Origin: a virus | Reading direction: 5' to 3' (one strand) | Virus record (IMG/VR): IMGVR_UViG_3300042879_001376 | Location: 1 to 39,976 of that record | Length of the DNA stretch: 39,976 nucleotides | Position numbers and translations under genes: made by a program | The notes under the pieces: model-generated | What the model saw: the letters and a program-made list of their open reading frames with translations, nothing else | The model's database searches: none | Told to the model about the DNA's origin: nothing | Part shown: positions 6,208 through 13,229 of the stretch, piece after piece | Position numbering within the stretch: position 1 is the stretch's first letter | How the letters are laid out: each line of letters starts with the position of its first letter

Positions 6208-6557
6208 GCCTACAAATCACAGGAAAAGTAAAAGCGGTATTCGACACGCAGACGTTCGGAAGCGGGTTCACTAAGCGTGAGTTCGTAATTACCACATCGG
6301 AGCAATACCCGCAAGACGTGAAGTTTGAACTAATAAAGGATAAGACGGGCGCGATTGACGCTTACAAGGTAGGGCAGTCCGTTACCGTTTACTTCAACGT
6401 TCGTGGCAATGAGCATCAGGGCAAGTATTACGTGAGCCTCCAAGCGTGGAAACTTGAAGCTGACCAAAGTGCACCACCTCAAAATCAAAGTGCACCACCT
6501 GCAAAGCAAAGTGCACCAGTTGCCGTTGAGGATGATAACTATGATTTGCCCTTCTGA
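6204..6557 (+). CDS. DUF3127 protein, SSB-like with acidic C-terminal tip
   Basis: Residues 1-85 match DUF3127, an OB-fold SSB-like family common in Bacteroidota (ITGKVKAVFDTQTF, KREFVITTSEQYPQDVKFE, GKYYVSLQAWKLE). Three tandem QSAPPxx repeats form a linker (about 88-108). The protein ends DDNYDLPF, like the acidic tip that bacterial SSB uses to recruit partner proteins. It therefore most likely coats phage ssDNA and recruits repair or replication factors. It is the last gene of the early operon, before a strong terminator. Confidence 0.85.
   Translation: MSLQITGKVKAVFDTQTFGSGFTKREFVITTSEQYPQDVKFELIKDKTGAIDAYKVGQSVTVYFNVRGNEHQGKYYVSLQAWKLEADQSAPPQNQSAPPAKQSAPVAVEDDNYDLPF
6465..6520 (+). repeat. 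Tandem 21-bp repeat in the DUF3127 gene
   Basis: CAAAGTGCACCA begins at 6465, 6486 and 6507, an exact 21-bp period. It encodes the QSAPPxx linker repeats, so unit number can change by slippage without breaking the frame. Confidence 0.85.
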
Positions 6558-6577
6558 CCATCACCACCGCTAACGTA

Positions 6578-6618
6578 TGCCCCGACCGTCTAAGGATAGT
6601 CGGGGCAAACTTTTTTTT
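6578..6618 (+). terminator. Strong intrinsic terminator
   Basis: A perfect 9-bp stem TGCCCCGAC / GTCGGGGCA (6578-6586 and 6599-6607) with a 12-nt loop, followed after AAC by eight Ts. It closes the erf-to-DUF3127 operon. Confidence 0.9.
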
Positions 6619-6628
6619 ATCGGGTGCA

Positions 6629-6659
6629 TTGTGGAATCAAATAGGCGTTGTATATTTGC
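6629..6659 (+). promoter_or_regulatory. Bacteroidota promoter (TTG-N19-TATATTTGC)
   Basis: TTG at 6629-6631 and TATATTTGC at 6651-6659 with 19-bp spacing, the same as the promoter at 3413. It lies directly after the terminator and 22 nt before the ATG at 6682. Confidence 0.8.
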
Positions 6660-6681
6660 GGAACACTAAACCAAACACACC

Positions 6682-6966
6682 ATGAGCAAGTACCACATCA
6701 TAATGCGCGAGACTTTCTACGGTATCGCAAAAAAGCTAAACGGTCAAGGGATGTCCACGTCAACCGTAGTTGACACCGTGGATGGAACACTTGCAGATGC
6801 AGGCCGCGTACTGCTCGACAGGCTACGGGCTAACGAACTGAACGTAGATGGCGACACGTACTACTCACAGTTAAGCCACGGCAAAATGTTCGCAGCGTTC
6901 ACCGTTGGTGAGTGCCATTGCGAGTGCTACGAATACGATTGTGAGTATATCATTGCAACCGCATAA
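6682..6966 (+). CDS. Hypothetical early protein (94 aa)
   Basis: First gene after a consensus promoter, with an A/C-rich leader (CTAAACCAAACACACC). The protein ends with a Cys-rich acidic segment (GECHCECYEYDCEY) that may bind metal. No family is recognised. A conserved hairpin element follows directly. Confidence 0.65.
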   Translation: MSKYHIIMRETFYGIAKKLNGQGMSTSTVVDTVDGTLADAGRVLLDRLRANELNVDGDTYYSQLSHGKMFAAFTVGECHCECYEYDCEYIIATA

Positions 6967-6967
6967 C

Positions 6968-7018
6968 GCACCCGATGAGGTATAAGGTGGGCGATACTGA
7001 CCCGCTTTATACCCCATC
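6968..7018 (+). promoter_or_regulatory. Conserved intergenic hairpin element, copy 2
   Basis: The arms GATGAGGTATAAGG (6974-6987) and CTTTATACCCCATC (7005-7018) have a 17-nt loop and a GCACCC flank, like copy 1 at 3657. Both copies follow a single small promoter-proximal gene and precede another small gene. Most arm differences keep pairing or make G-U pairs, which favours an RNA role. Confidence 0.6.
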
Positions 7019-7036
7019 TGGTATAAAAAACACACC

Positions 7037-7246
7037 ATGCAACACACCACCACCTACAACGGCCACACCATCCTCCTGACCTACGAGTCGGACGGGGGAT
7101 GCCAAGGCGATAACACCACAGCCCCAACGCCTCCGATCATCGACCTTATCGGGGTGGAATGGGATGGTAAGGACTTGACCGAACTATTGGGCGGGTCGGA
7201 TTTGTGGGAGGAACTTAGTGATAAACTGAAAAGCGAACTGAAATGA
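7037..7246 (+). CDS. Hypothetical protein (69 aa)
   Basis: A small acidic protein preceded by hairpin element copy 2 and an A-rich leader (AAAAAACACACC). It overlaps the next gene by ATGA. The middle has a Thr/Pro linker (TTAPTPP). No family is recognised. Confidence 0.6.
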   Translation: MQHTTTYNGHTILLTYESDGGCQGDNTTAPTPPIIDLIGVEWDGKDLTELLGGSDLWEELSDKLKSELK

Positions 7247-7653
7247 AAAGCACAGCGCAAAGATTGAGTGAGGTGTATTGTAGGCCTAATCCAGAAGAGT
7301 GGGATTTATTCGGCCTTATACCGTTGACGGGGCATTATGTAGCGTTCATAGGTGGAGAGCCGACATTGATAAGCGGGAAGTTTGCTGAACGTGTAGAGGT
7401 TAGCGTCTCCCACTTCATCGACCTGCTGAACGACAGCATCGTGCTGTGGAGAATTGAGGAGGATGGGTTTATGTTCTACGAATCAACTGGTCAGCATGTA
7501 TTGCACGCCAATGGTTTGAAACGTTACCATGTGACCTTACCGCCAATGTCAACCACGGTAAAGGTAGATGTGTGGGATGGGGACAAGGGCATCACGGCTA
7601 ACGGCATCACCACCTACACCGACCTTCTAACCCTAATCCGTTTGATAGGATGA
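7243..7653 (+). CDS. Hypothetical protein (136 aa)
   Basis: A soluble mixed alpha/beta protein coupled by ATGA on both sides. No motif is recognised. Its place in the second early operon suggests a role in host interaction or DNA metabolism, but the sequence does not say which. Confidence 0.6.
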   Translation: MKSTAQRLSEVYCRPNPEEWDLFGLIPLTGHYVAFIGGEPTLISGKFAERVEVSVSHFIDLLNDSIVLWRIEEDGFMFYESTGQHVLHANGLKRYHVTLPPMSTTVKVDVWDGDKGITANGITTYTDLLTLIRLIG

Positions 7654-7808
7654 GAACCGCCTACCTGTTATTCGTTCTCCTCACACTACCACAGCACGAC
7701 ATTCCCGACCGCACTCAACAGAACGCCCCGATACTGATCGCTAAGGGATGCCCCGATGGGTATAGCGGTGAGGAATTGAAGTGGGGGTATTACAGGCTAA
7801 GACCATGA
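7650..7808 (+). CDS. Hypothetical protein with hydrophobic N-terminus (52 aa)
   Basis: It starts MRTAYLLFVLLTLPQHD, a short hydrophobic lead that could act as a signal or anchor, and continues polar. Both ends overlap neighbours by ATGA, which is the main support for translation. Function unknown. Confidence 0.5.
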   Translation: MRTAYLLFVLLTLPQHDIPDRTQQNAPILIAKGCPDGYSGEELKWGYYRLRP

Positions 7809-8062
7809 CACGCGAAGACATCCAGCTGCTGATTGATAGCGGTAGCGAAATTGCCGAGGTTTTGGCTTTAGCAATTGTTGCCATTGCCAAAGTAGGTTCA
7901 GCTAACTACGAGCAGCGTGTTGATTTGGACACGCTCAATCTTATTGCAGACACATTGTCCATTCAGCCCGAACCATATCGCAGTTGGGGAATAGCACACA
8001 GGCAGATTCGCCTATCCTTCATGGAGGTGGACGCGGTAATCTACGCACGGGTGCAGCGGTGA
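7805..8062 (+). CDS. Hypothetical helical protein (85 aa)
   Basis: The start at 7805 is chosen for the ATGA overlap; a GTG 24 nt earlier is less likely. The protein is mostly helical (EIAEVLALAIVAIAKVG) and has no recognised domain. It ends the second early operon; the next promoter-like element is 35 nt downstream. Confidence 0.6.
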   Translation: MTREDIQLLIDSGSEIAEVLALAIVAIAKVGSANYEQRVDLDTLNLIADTLSIQPEPYRSWGIAHRQIRLSFMEVDAVIYARVQR

Positions 8063-8097
8063 AAAAGCCTATCCTTCGGGGTGGGAATGAAATAAAA

Positions 8098-8111
8098 TGC
8101 TATCTTTGTAC
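8098..8111 (+). promoter_or_regulatory. Promoter core TGCTATCTTTGTAC before primase
   Basis: Contains the -7 match TATCTTTG (8101-8108). The same 14 bases occur at 16367-16380, upstream of the terminase genes. No convincing -33 TTG is seen at normal spacing. The start site would fall near 8115, about 140 nt before the primase start. Confidence 0.6.
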
Positions 8112-8251
8112 CTGTTCGCGATGACAAGCGACCTTAATTGAGAACGAGCAATGAGCAAAAAGCACCGAGGTTAAAACGTAGAGCAGGGTACTCGTTCCCC
8201 CGCGTCTTCGGCTACGGCTGTCAACCGTAGCACCTCGCCCTTTTTTAAGCC
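8112..8251 (+). ncRNA. Structured leader RNA of the primase-helicase gene
   Basis: It holds a 7-bp hairpin GCTACGG/CCGTAGC (8211-8217, 8225-8231), a helix CGAGGT/ACCTCG (8166-8171, 8232-8237) stacked directly on it, and a 7-bp helix GAACGAG/CTCGTTC (8142-8148, 8191-8197). The last two helices cross, so they form a pseudoknot or exclude each other. Six Ts (8241-8246) follow, just before the ATG. This looks like an attenuator or regulated leader. The 7-nt loop resembles a tRNA-Asp anticodon loop, but D and T arms are absent. Confidence 0.45.
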
Positions 8252-10453
8252 ATGACAAAAATCAGCCTATACAATCGCCTACCTGCAAAGGGTAAGGTTC
8301 ACACCTGCGATGAAATACTAACGCTTACTGACTTTCTCAACTCCGTAAAGTACGGGAAATGGAAAGACCAGATTCAAGCTATCCGTGCAATAGCCGATAA
8401 GACGGCAAGGGATAACGCGAAAAAGAACATTCCATCCGTGACCATTGCGGGGGTTTTCAAAGAACGCAAGGCGGAACTACTGATTGAACACAGCGGTTTT
8501 ATCGCGGTGGACATAGACGGGTATAACGACAAGTCCGCGTTGCTTGCCGACCCATACACATACGCCCTGTTCTACTCCGCAAGCGGTAAGGGCGTGGTGG
8601 TGGTGGCAAAGGTCAACCCAGATAAGCACAAAGAGAGTTACCGTTGGCTTTCAAATTACTACTTTACTACTTACGGAATCGCAGTAGATGAAGCCCCGAA
8701 GTCAGTAGCCTCTTTGCGGTTTGTATCGTTTGACCCTGACCTGTTCATTAACGAGCGGTCAAAAAAGTCGGGCGTAAAAGCGGAACAGAAGACCCGTCCG
8801 CAGTCGATACCCGTTGTTCTGCCACAATCGGTGGCCGCTGAAATGTGCGCGGAGTGCGCGGCACAAGGTCACGACATCGCGCCCGATTACGATAGCTATT
8901 TCAGGTTGGGTCTATCACTTGCCAAAGGCTTTGGAGAGGAGGGCCGTGCTATGTTCCACACGCTTTGTGGCCCGTCTCCGAAGTACGACAGTGTTCAGGC
9001 CGACCGCAAGTACACGGAATGCATGAAGACCGCGCCACATTCAAAGGTCAACGTAGGCACGTTCTATTGGATGCTGAAACAGGTCGGCATTCATGCGCCA
9101 ACAACAAACCACAGGGCCGTTCAGGTTGCCGCCTTGGGCAAGAAAGCGGGCCGCAACGTGGAGGGCGTTGTTCAACAGCTTGTTGAGATGGAGGGGATAG
9201 GCCGCGAACAGGCGCAAGCCTTGGCCAACGAGGTCTATCAACGCGATGACATCGACATTCGCAAGGTGTCAGCCGACCCAGAGAATATCATTGAGGGGGT
9301 AATGGAGTTCATTAAACAGAACCATCCCATAAGACGAAACAGCATAACACAGAAGTTGGAAGAGAACGGGCAGGAAGTCAGTAAGGAACGGTTGAATACC
9401 ATCTACCTACGGGCGCGTTCCATGTTCAACACTAAGGACATCACATACGACCTAATTGACCGTGTGATTTTCTCCGACTTCACGCATGAGTTCAACCCGA
9501 TACATGAGTACATCGACCGAAACCGTTACCGAAACGCAAGCGGTCACATTGCAGCGTTGACGCGAACCATTAAGACGGACAGCCCGAACAGCGAGACATT
9601 CATTCGCAAGTGGTGTCTCGGATGGATAGCTGCCATACACGGCCATCCTGTGCGTTCCGTGTTGACCCTTGTTGGAGGTCAGAACACGGGCAAAACGGAA
9701 TGGTTCAGGCGGCTACCTCCGTCCGCGCTCCGTAAGTATTACGCTGAAAGTAAACTGGATGCGGGGAAGGACGATGATATTCTCATGTGCCAAAAGTTGT
9801 GGGTCATGGATGATGAGATGGGGGGCAAATCCAAACAGGATGAAAAGCGTTTCAAGGAACTGACAAGCAAAAGCACGTTCTCACTTCGCGCCCCGTACGG
9901 ACGGCACAATGAGGACTACAAGCGTCTGGCCGTGCTATGCGGAACGTCAAACGAAGAGGACATCATAAACGACCCGACAGGCAACACGCGTATTTTGCCC
10001 GTCCGTGTCATAAGCATAGACCATGAGGCATACAACGCGATAGACAAGGATGAGTTGTTCATGGAGTGCGTCCGTGCCTTTGAAAGCGGTGAGGAGTGGC
10101 AGCTTAACAAGTCAGAACTTGCCGCCTTAGATGAAATGGGCGTGGAGTTTGAAACCACACCGTTTGAAAGGGAGTTGATTTTGTCTCACTTTTCACCTCC
10201 ACGGGCGGGGGCGTACTCCACATTCCTGTCATCTACTGACATTAAGGACGTGATTGAGACGCGTACAAAGCAAAAGCTAATGAGTCAAAAGCGTTTCGGA
10301 ATGGAGTTGAAGCGCATCTTCGGCAAGCCCGTAAGTAAGCGAATCAATGGTTTCCCTGTGAAGGTGTACGAAGTAGTGAAGTTGGACTTCAACCATCCTA
10401 CTACACACGAAAGCCGCGCCAACACTAAGGATGACGATGATATTCCCTTCTAA
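8252..10453 (+). CDS. VirE-like primase-helicase
   Basis: A 733-residue replication protein. N-terminal BT4734/VirE-N-type primase domain with FIAVDIDG (83-90; Asp87 and Asp89 likely metal ligands) and SGKG (111-114); a PriCT-2-like region (about 195-280); a linker; then a virulence-associated E type superfamily 3/AAA+ helicase with Walker A GGQNTGKT (475-482) and Walker B LWVMDDE (516-522). It likely primes and unwinds DNA at the phage origin, which may be the repeat-rich gap directly downstream. The C-terminus, KDDDDIPF, mimics the SSB acidic tip also present in the DUF3127 protein. It has a long structured leader. Confidence 0.9.
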   Translation: MTKISLYNRLPAKGKVHTCDEILTLTDFLNSVKYGKWKDQIQAIRAIADKTARDNAKKNIPSVTIAGVFKERKAELLIEHSGFIAVDIDGYNDKSALLADPYTYALFYSASGKGVVVVAKVNPDKHKESYRWLSNYYFTTYGIAVDEAPKSVASLRFVSFDPDLFINERSKKSGVKAEQKTRPQSIPVVLPQSVAAEMCAECAAQGHDIAPDYDSYFRLGLSLAKGFGEEGRAMFHTLCGPSPKYDSVQADRKYTECMKTAPHSKVNVGTFYWMLKQVGIHAPTTNHRAVQVAALGKKAGRNVEGVVQQLVEMEGIGREQAQALANEVYQRDDIDIRKVSADPENIIEGVMEFIKQNHPIRRNSITQKLEENGQEVSKERLNTIYLRARSMFNTKDITYDLIDRVIFSDFTHEFNPIHEYIDRNRYRNASGHIAALTRTIKTDSPNSETFIRKWCLGWIAAIHGHPVRSVLTLVGGQNTGKTEWFRRLPPSALRKYYAESKLDAGKDDDILMCQKLWVMDDEMGGKSKQDEKRFKELTSKSTFSLRAPYGRHNEDYKRLAVLCGTSNEEDIINDPTGNTRILPVRVISIDHEAYNAIDKDELFMECVRAFESGEEWQLNKSELAALDEMGVEFETTPFERELILSHFSPPRAGAYSTFLSSTDIKDVIETRTKQKLMSQKRFGMELKRIFGKPVSKRINGFPVKVYEVVKLDFNHPTTHESRANTKDDDDIPF

Positions 10454-10605
10454 TGTAGTAGCGTAGTAGGGTAGTTTGCATAGCATTCTGCAAACCCATC
10501 ACAACATCATTGCACGATGCACATATACTCTCATTACATTATTACCACTTTTATCTTACTACACTACTACAAAGGGCTACAAGCCGCACCACCACTAAGA
10601 AAAAG

Positions 10606-10629
10606 TGTAGTAGGGTCGACCCTACTACA
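10606..10629. repeat. 24-bp perfect palindrome
   Basis: Centred on TCGA with arms TGTAGTAGGG and CCCTACTACA. Its right arm is also the first of three CCTACTACA direct repeats. Suited to a dimeric DNA-binding protein or to cruciform extrusion. Confidence 0.85.
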
Positions 10630-10650
10630 ACCCTACTACAACCTACTACA
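10621..10650 (+). repeat. Three CCTACTACA iterons in helical phase
   Basis: CCTACTACA begins at 10621, 10632 and 10642, spacings of 11 and 10 bp, so all three copies face the same side of the helix. They end 2 nt before the helicase ATG, so bound protein could also block that gene. Confidence 0.8.
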
Positions 10651-10652
10651 CT

Positions 10653-12095
10653 ATGATTGAACTACGACCATACCAGACCGATGCCATCGCGCAACTTCGG
10701 CAATCGTTCGCCAACAAGAACAAGCGCATAGTCCTATGCCTACCCACAGGTTCAGGGAAGACGGTCGTGTTCTCCGAGATGGTCAGACGGTCAGCCGAAA
10801 AGGGAACACGTACCCTTGTGCTAACGGACAGGTTGGAACTTTTTGACCAGACTTTTAAGGCAATGGGCCGTGTCGGGGTAACGCCACAAATGATACACGC
10901 CAAAGGGAACTACACCATAGACCCGTATGCGTTGGTCAGCGTTGGCATGGTTGAGACGGTAAAGCGAAGGGTGGCGAAAGGCGCGATGATGTTCCCTGAG
11001 TTCATCGTAATTGATGAGGCGCACAAGGGCAACTTTACGGCCATCCTTGATTTGTTCCCAGATGCTCGGGTAATAGGAGCAACTGCCACACCCGTAGGAA
11101 AACACTTCTACAAGTATTACACGGACATCATTCAGAACATTGACATTCCCGACCTTGTTGACGCGGGATACCTTTCAGAGTGTCGGGCATTCCAGATGCA
11201 GGATGATCTTAGCGACCTGCAAACGCGTGGGGGTGAGTACACCGAAGAAAGCCTTTTCGGTCACTACAATAGTCAGAAGCTATTTGATGGAGTGATTGAG
11301 CAATACCGCGCCAAAGCGGACGGAACAAAGGCGATAGTGTTCAACGTGAACATTGCCCATACCGTGAACATGACAGCCGCGTTCAACGCTGCGGGTATCC
11401 GTTCGGAATGCGTTACAAGCAACACACCAAAGGATGAGCGGACGCGTGTACTACGTGCGTTCGCGCAAGGTATGTTCCCCGTGTTGAACAACTGCGGGAT
11501 ACTTACAACGGGATACGATGAGCCGACCATAGAAACGGTAATAATGAACCGTGCTACTAAGAGCCTACCTCTTTGGCTGCAATGCTGCGGACGGGGTTCG
11601 CGTGTCATCCCGAACGCGAAAACACAATTCACGGTGTTGGACTTCGGAATGAACCACGATCAACACGGCATGTGGTCGGAGCCTCGGACGTGGAAAATAC
11701 GCAAGCCTCGGGAAAAGGGCGAACAGGCCGCACCGGTCAAAGAATGCCCATCCTGTAACGCTTTGGTGTTCGCGTCTGCGCGGTCGTGTAGATACTGCGG
11801 CCATGACTTCCCAATGGAGGCCAAGCCGTTAGCCAACGGGCAGATGGTGCAGGTCACTCCAAAGGTTCCATTCGGTTTGCAGGGTAGGCGGATAGGCGAC
11901 CTATCTTTGATTGAGTTGATTGAGTTGGAAGCCTCAAAGACCTACGGGGCGCGGTTCATCTGGCGCGTGGTCAGGTCACACGGTAAGGATGCCATACGCG
12001 AATACGGGCGAATGAAGGGCCATAGTTCGGGATGGTGTTACAGACAGGAAAAGGAAATGCACGACTGCGAATACAAAAACTACTTACTGAAATGA
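10653..12095 (+). CDS. DEAH-box superfamily 2 helicase with zinc ribbon
   Basis: A 480-residue helicase: Walker A PTGSGKT (31-37), DEAH (121-124), ATATP (143-147) and motif VI QCCGRGSR (310-317). A C-terminal zinc ribbon has CPSC (365-368) and CRYC (379-382). It is close in layout to SSL2/RecQ-like phage helicases that unwind duplex or branched DNA using ATP. It follows the origin-like repeats directly and is coupled to a nuclease by ATGA, as in replication or recombination pairs. Whether it is the replicative helicase or a repair helicase is open, since the upstream VirE protein also has a helicase domain. Confidence 0.9.
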   Translation: MIELRPYQTDAIAQLRQSFANKNKRIVLCLPTGSGKTVVFSEMVRRSAEKGTRTLVLTDRLELFDQTFKAMGRVGVTPQMIHAKGNYTIDPYALVSVGMVETVKRRVAKGAMMFPEFIVIDEAHKGNFTAILDLFPDARVIGATATPVGKHFYKYYTDIIQNIDIPDLVDAGYLSECRAFQMQDDLSDLQTRGGEYTEESLFGHYNSQKLFDGVIEQYRAKADGTKAIVFNVNIAHTVNMTAAFNAAGIRSECVTSNTPKDERTRVLRAFAQGMFPVLNNCGILTTGYDEPTIETVIMNRATKSLPLWLQCCGRGSRVIPNAKTQFTVLDFGMNHDQHGMWSEPRTWKIRKPREKGEQAAPVKECPSCNALVFASARSCRYCGHDFPMEAKPLANGQMVQVTPKVPFGLQGRRIGDLSLIELIELEASKTYGARFIWRVVRSHGKDAIREYGRMKGHSSGWCYRQEKEMHDCEYKNYLLK

Positions 12096-12427
12096 AACAA
12101 TCCGAAAACCGTTTACAATCCGAATGCTACCTCCACTTTCACAACACCTGCCCAGCGTTGAGGGGGCGTCTCTTTTGTGTGAACAATAACCCGAAGAACG
12201 CAATAGACGGGGCGCGTCTGCGCTCAATCGGAATGGTGGCAGGAGTCAGCGACATGATTTACCTCCGAGATAACCGACCGCCTTTGTGCCTTGAGTTCAA
12301 AACCTCCACGGGGTCACAGCAACGGGTTCAAAAGGAATGGCAAGCGGTGGCCGAAGCTACGGGATGCGAGTACCGTATTATCCGAACCTTTGACCAGTTC
12401 TGCCAAGCCTTAGGAATAGCCCCCTAA
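12092..12427 (+). CDS. VRR-NUC domain nuclease
   Basis: A 111-residue protein of the PD-(D/E)xK type: an N-terminal Glu (ENRLQSE), GVSD (51-54, Asp54), LEFK (67-70, Glu68 and Lys70) and a downstream QKEW segment. Stand-alone VRR-NUC proteins of phages are structure-specific nucleases, including Holliday-junction resolvases. The start at 12092 is set by ATGA overlap with the helicase; an earlier in-frame start would lie inside it. Helicase plus junction nuclease suggests branch processing before packaging. Confidence 0.85.
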   Translation: MKQSENRLQSECYLHFHNTCPALRGRLFCVNNNPKNAIDGARLRSIGMVAGVSDMIYLRDNRPPLCLEFKTSTGSQQRVQKEWQAVAEATGCEYRIIRTFDQFCQALGIAP

Positions 12428-12438
12428 ACTTTTTTTTC
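12410..12438 (+). terminator. Weak intrinsic terminator
   Basis: TTAGG and CCTAA (5 bp) flank the nuclease stop codon region, followed after AC by eight Ts (about 12430-12437). The T run is strong but the stem is short. It ends the replication operon. Confidence 0.45.
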
Positions 12439-12478
12439 ACCTCTTTGAAAATCCGTGTCGGGCGTGTTGAGAGTGTTG

Positions 12479-12487
12479 TATATTTGC
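12479..12487 (+). promoter_or_regulatory. Bacteroidota -7 element TATATTTGC
   Basis: Perfect match to the -7 consensus, 15 nt before the ATG at 12503 and after a T-rich terminator. No TTG at 19-21 bp spacing is visible. It marks the start of the next operon and argues against an earlier start for the 61-residue gene. Confidence 0.65.
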
Positions 12488-12502
12488 ACCCATAAGAGAC
12501 TA

Positions 12503-12688
12503 ATGCCCACCCTCCGCGACATCACCCATCCCCGCTACGGCACTTATGCGGTAGATAAGCCTTTCACCCACAACGGGAGGACGTGGAGGATAATCGGGCG
12601 GGATGAGGACGGGTATATACTCAGGAATGAGGAAACTGGACAACGGAAACAAGTGAGTGAAGAACAACTAAAACAAGCAGAGAAATGA
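12503..12688 (+). CDS. Hypothetical protein (61 aa)
   Basis: The start at 12503 is the first ATG after the -7 element. A small protein with an SH3-like beta pattern (RYGTYAVDKPFTHNGRTWRI) ending EEQLKQAEK. It is coupled by ATGA to the next gene. Its final codons lie in a 21-bp sequence repeated at the end of the next gene. Confidence 0.65.
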   Translation: MPTLRDITHPRYGTYAVDKPFTHNGRTWRIIGRDEDGYILRNEETGQRKQVSEEQLKQAEK

Positions 12689-12689
12689 G
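12669..12689 (+). repeat. 21-bp direct repeat, copy 1
   Basis: From TAAAACAAGC to AGAAATGAG, identical to 12839-12859 (170 bp apart). It spans the end of one gene (KQAEK-stop) and the ATG of the next. Confidence 0.9.
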
Positions 12690-12858
12690 CGGACTAAGAA
12701 GAATATGCAAGATGTACGGGGCCATGACGATTCAGGGCGTTGAATGGGTATGGGATTACGCCACAGACGAGCCGCGCATCAAATCGGAAATGACAAAGGA
12801 GCAACTGGAAGCCTCTGAACGTGCTAAGTGGACAGGTGTAAAACAAGCAGAGAAATGA
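12685..12858 (+). CDS. Hypothetical protein (57 aa), repeat-bracketed cassette
   Basis: Translation starts MSGLRRICKMYGAMTIQG and ends GVKQAEK. Both its start and stop lie in copies of a 21-bp direct repeat, so recombination between the copies would remove this gene exactly and keep coupling between its neighbours. It has three Trp residues and no recognised domain. Confidence 0.55.
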   Translation: MSGLRRICKMYGAMTIQGVEWVWDYATDEPRIKSEMTKEQLEASERAKWTGVKQAEK

Positions 12859-12859
12859 G
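12839..12859 (+). repeat. 21-bp direct repeat, copy 2
   Basis: Identical to 12669-12689. It spans the end of the 57-residue gene and the start of the YopX-like gene. Confidence 0.9.
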
Positions 12860-13229
12860 AAGGATTAAATTCAGAGGGTTACGGGTGGATGGTAAGGGGT
12901 GGGTGTATGGGTATTACACGGCCACATCATTTTGGCACGGCAAGGGGTTGGATAAAGTAAGCGTTGAGGAACATTTTATTTCCGACATTACGGGTGAGCA
13001 ATACGAGGTCAACTCCGAAACGGTCGGGCAGTTCACTGGGCTGATGGATAAGAACGGGGTGGAGGTGTTTGAGGGGGACCGCGTTGAGATTTCCATGCTT
13101 GAAATGGTTGTTGGATATTCAGAAACATACGCGGGGTTTACGCTGAATCGAATAGAAACAGGACAGATATTCGTGTACAATATCAATGCGAAAGTAATCG
13201 CGGTCCGAGGCAACATCCACACCCCATGA
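12855..13229 (+). CDS. YopX family protein
   Basis: A 124-residue protein with the YopX pattern: KFRGLRVDGKGWVYGYY near the N-terminus, VNSETVGQFTGLMDKNGVEV in the middle followed by FEGDRVE, and a terminal VRGNIH. YopX proteins occur widely in phages and form beta-barrel-like oligomers; the function is unknown. The start at 12855 overlaps the upstream stop (ATGA) and lies within repeat copy 2. It is coupled by ATGA to the next gene. Confidence 0.85.
   Translation: MRRIKFRGLRVDGKGWVYGYYTATSFWHGKGLDKVSVEEHFISDITGEQYEVNSETVGQFTGLMDKNGVEVFEGDRVEISMLEMVVGYSETYAGFTLNRIETGQIFVYNINAKVIAVRGNIHTP

Larger units (their letters stand above)
10454..10652. other. Replication origin candidate (repeat-rich intergenic region)
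   Basis: The 199-bp gap between the two replication genes holds: GTAGTAG-type repeats in one orientation (10454-10474); an inverted repeat GTTTGCA/TGCAAAC (10474-10480, 10489-10495); an AT-rich tract (about 10510-10560); CTACTAC repeats in the other orientation (10556-10570); a 24-bp palindrome (10606-10629); and three phased CCTACTACA repeats up to the next ATG. Iterons beside an AT-rich segment between initiator-type genes is the usual build of an origin. An operator array for the helicase gene is the alternative. Confidence 0.55.

Noticed and set aside
8161-8246. tRNA gene
   Set aside because: Only an anticodon-arm-like hairpin is present; there is no acceptor stem, no T arm and no CCA context. 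No other tRNA pattern was seen in the window.
10474-10495. Terminator after the primase-helicase gene
   Set aside because: The 7-bp inverted repeat has no T run behind it; it was assigned to the origin-like region instead.
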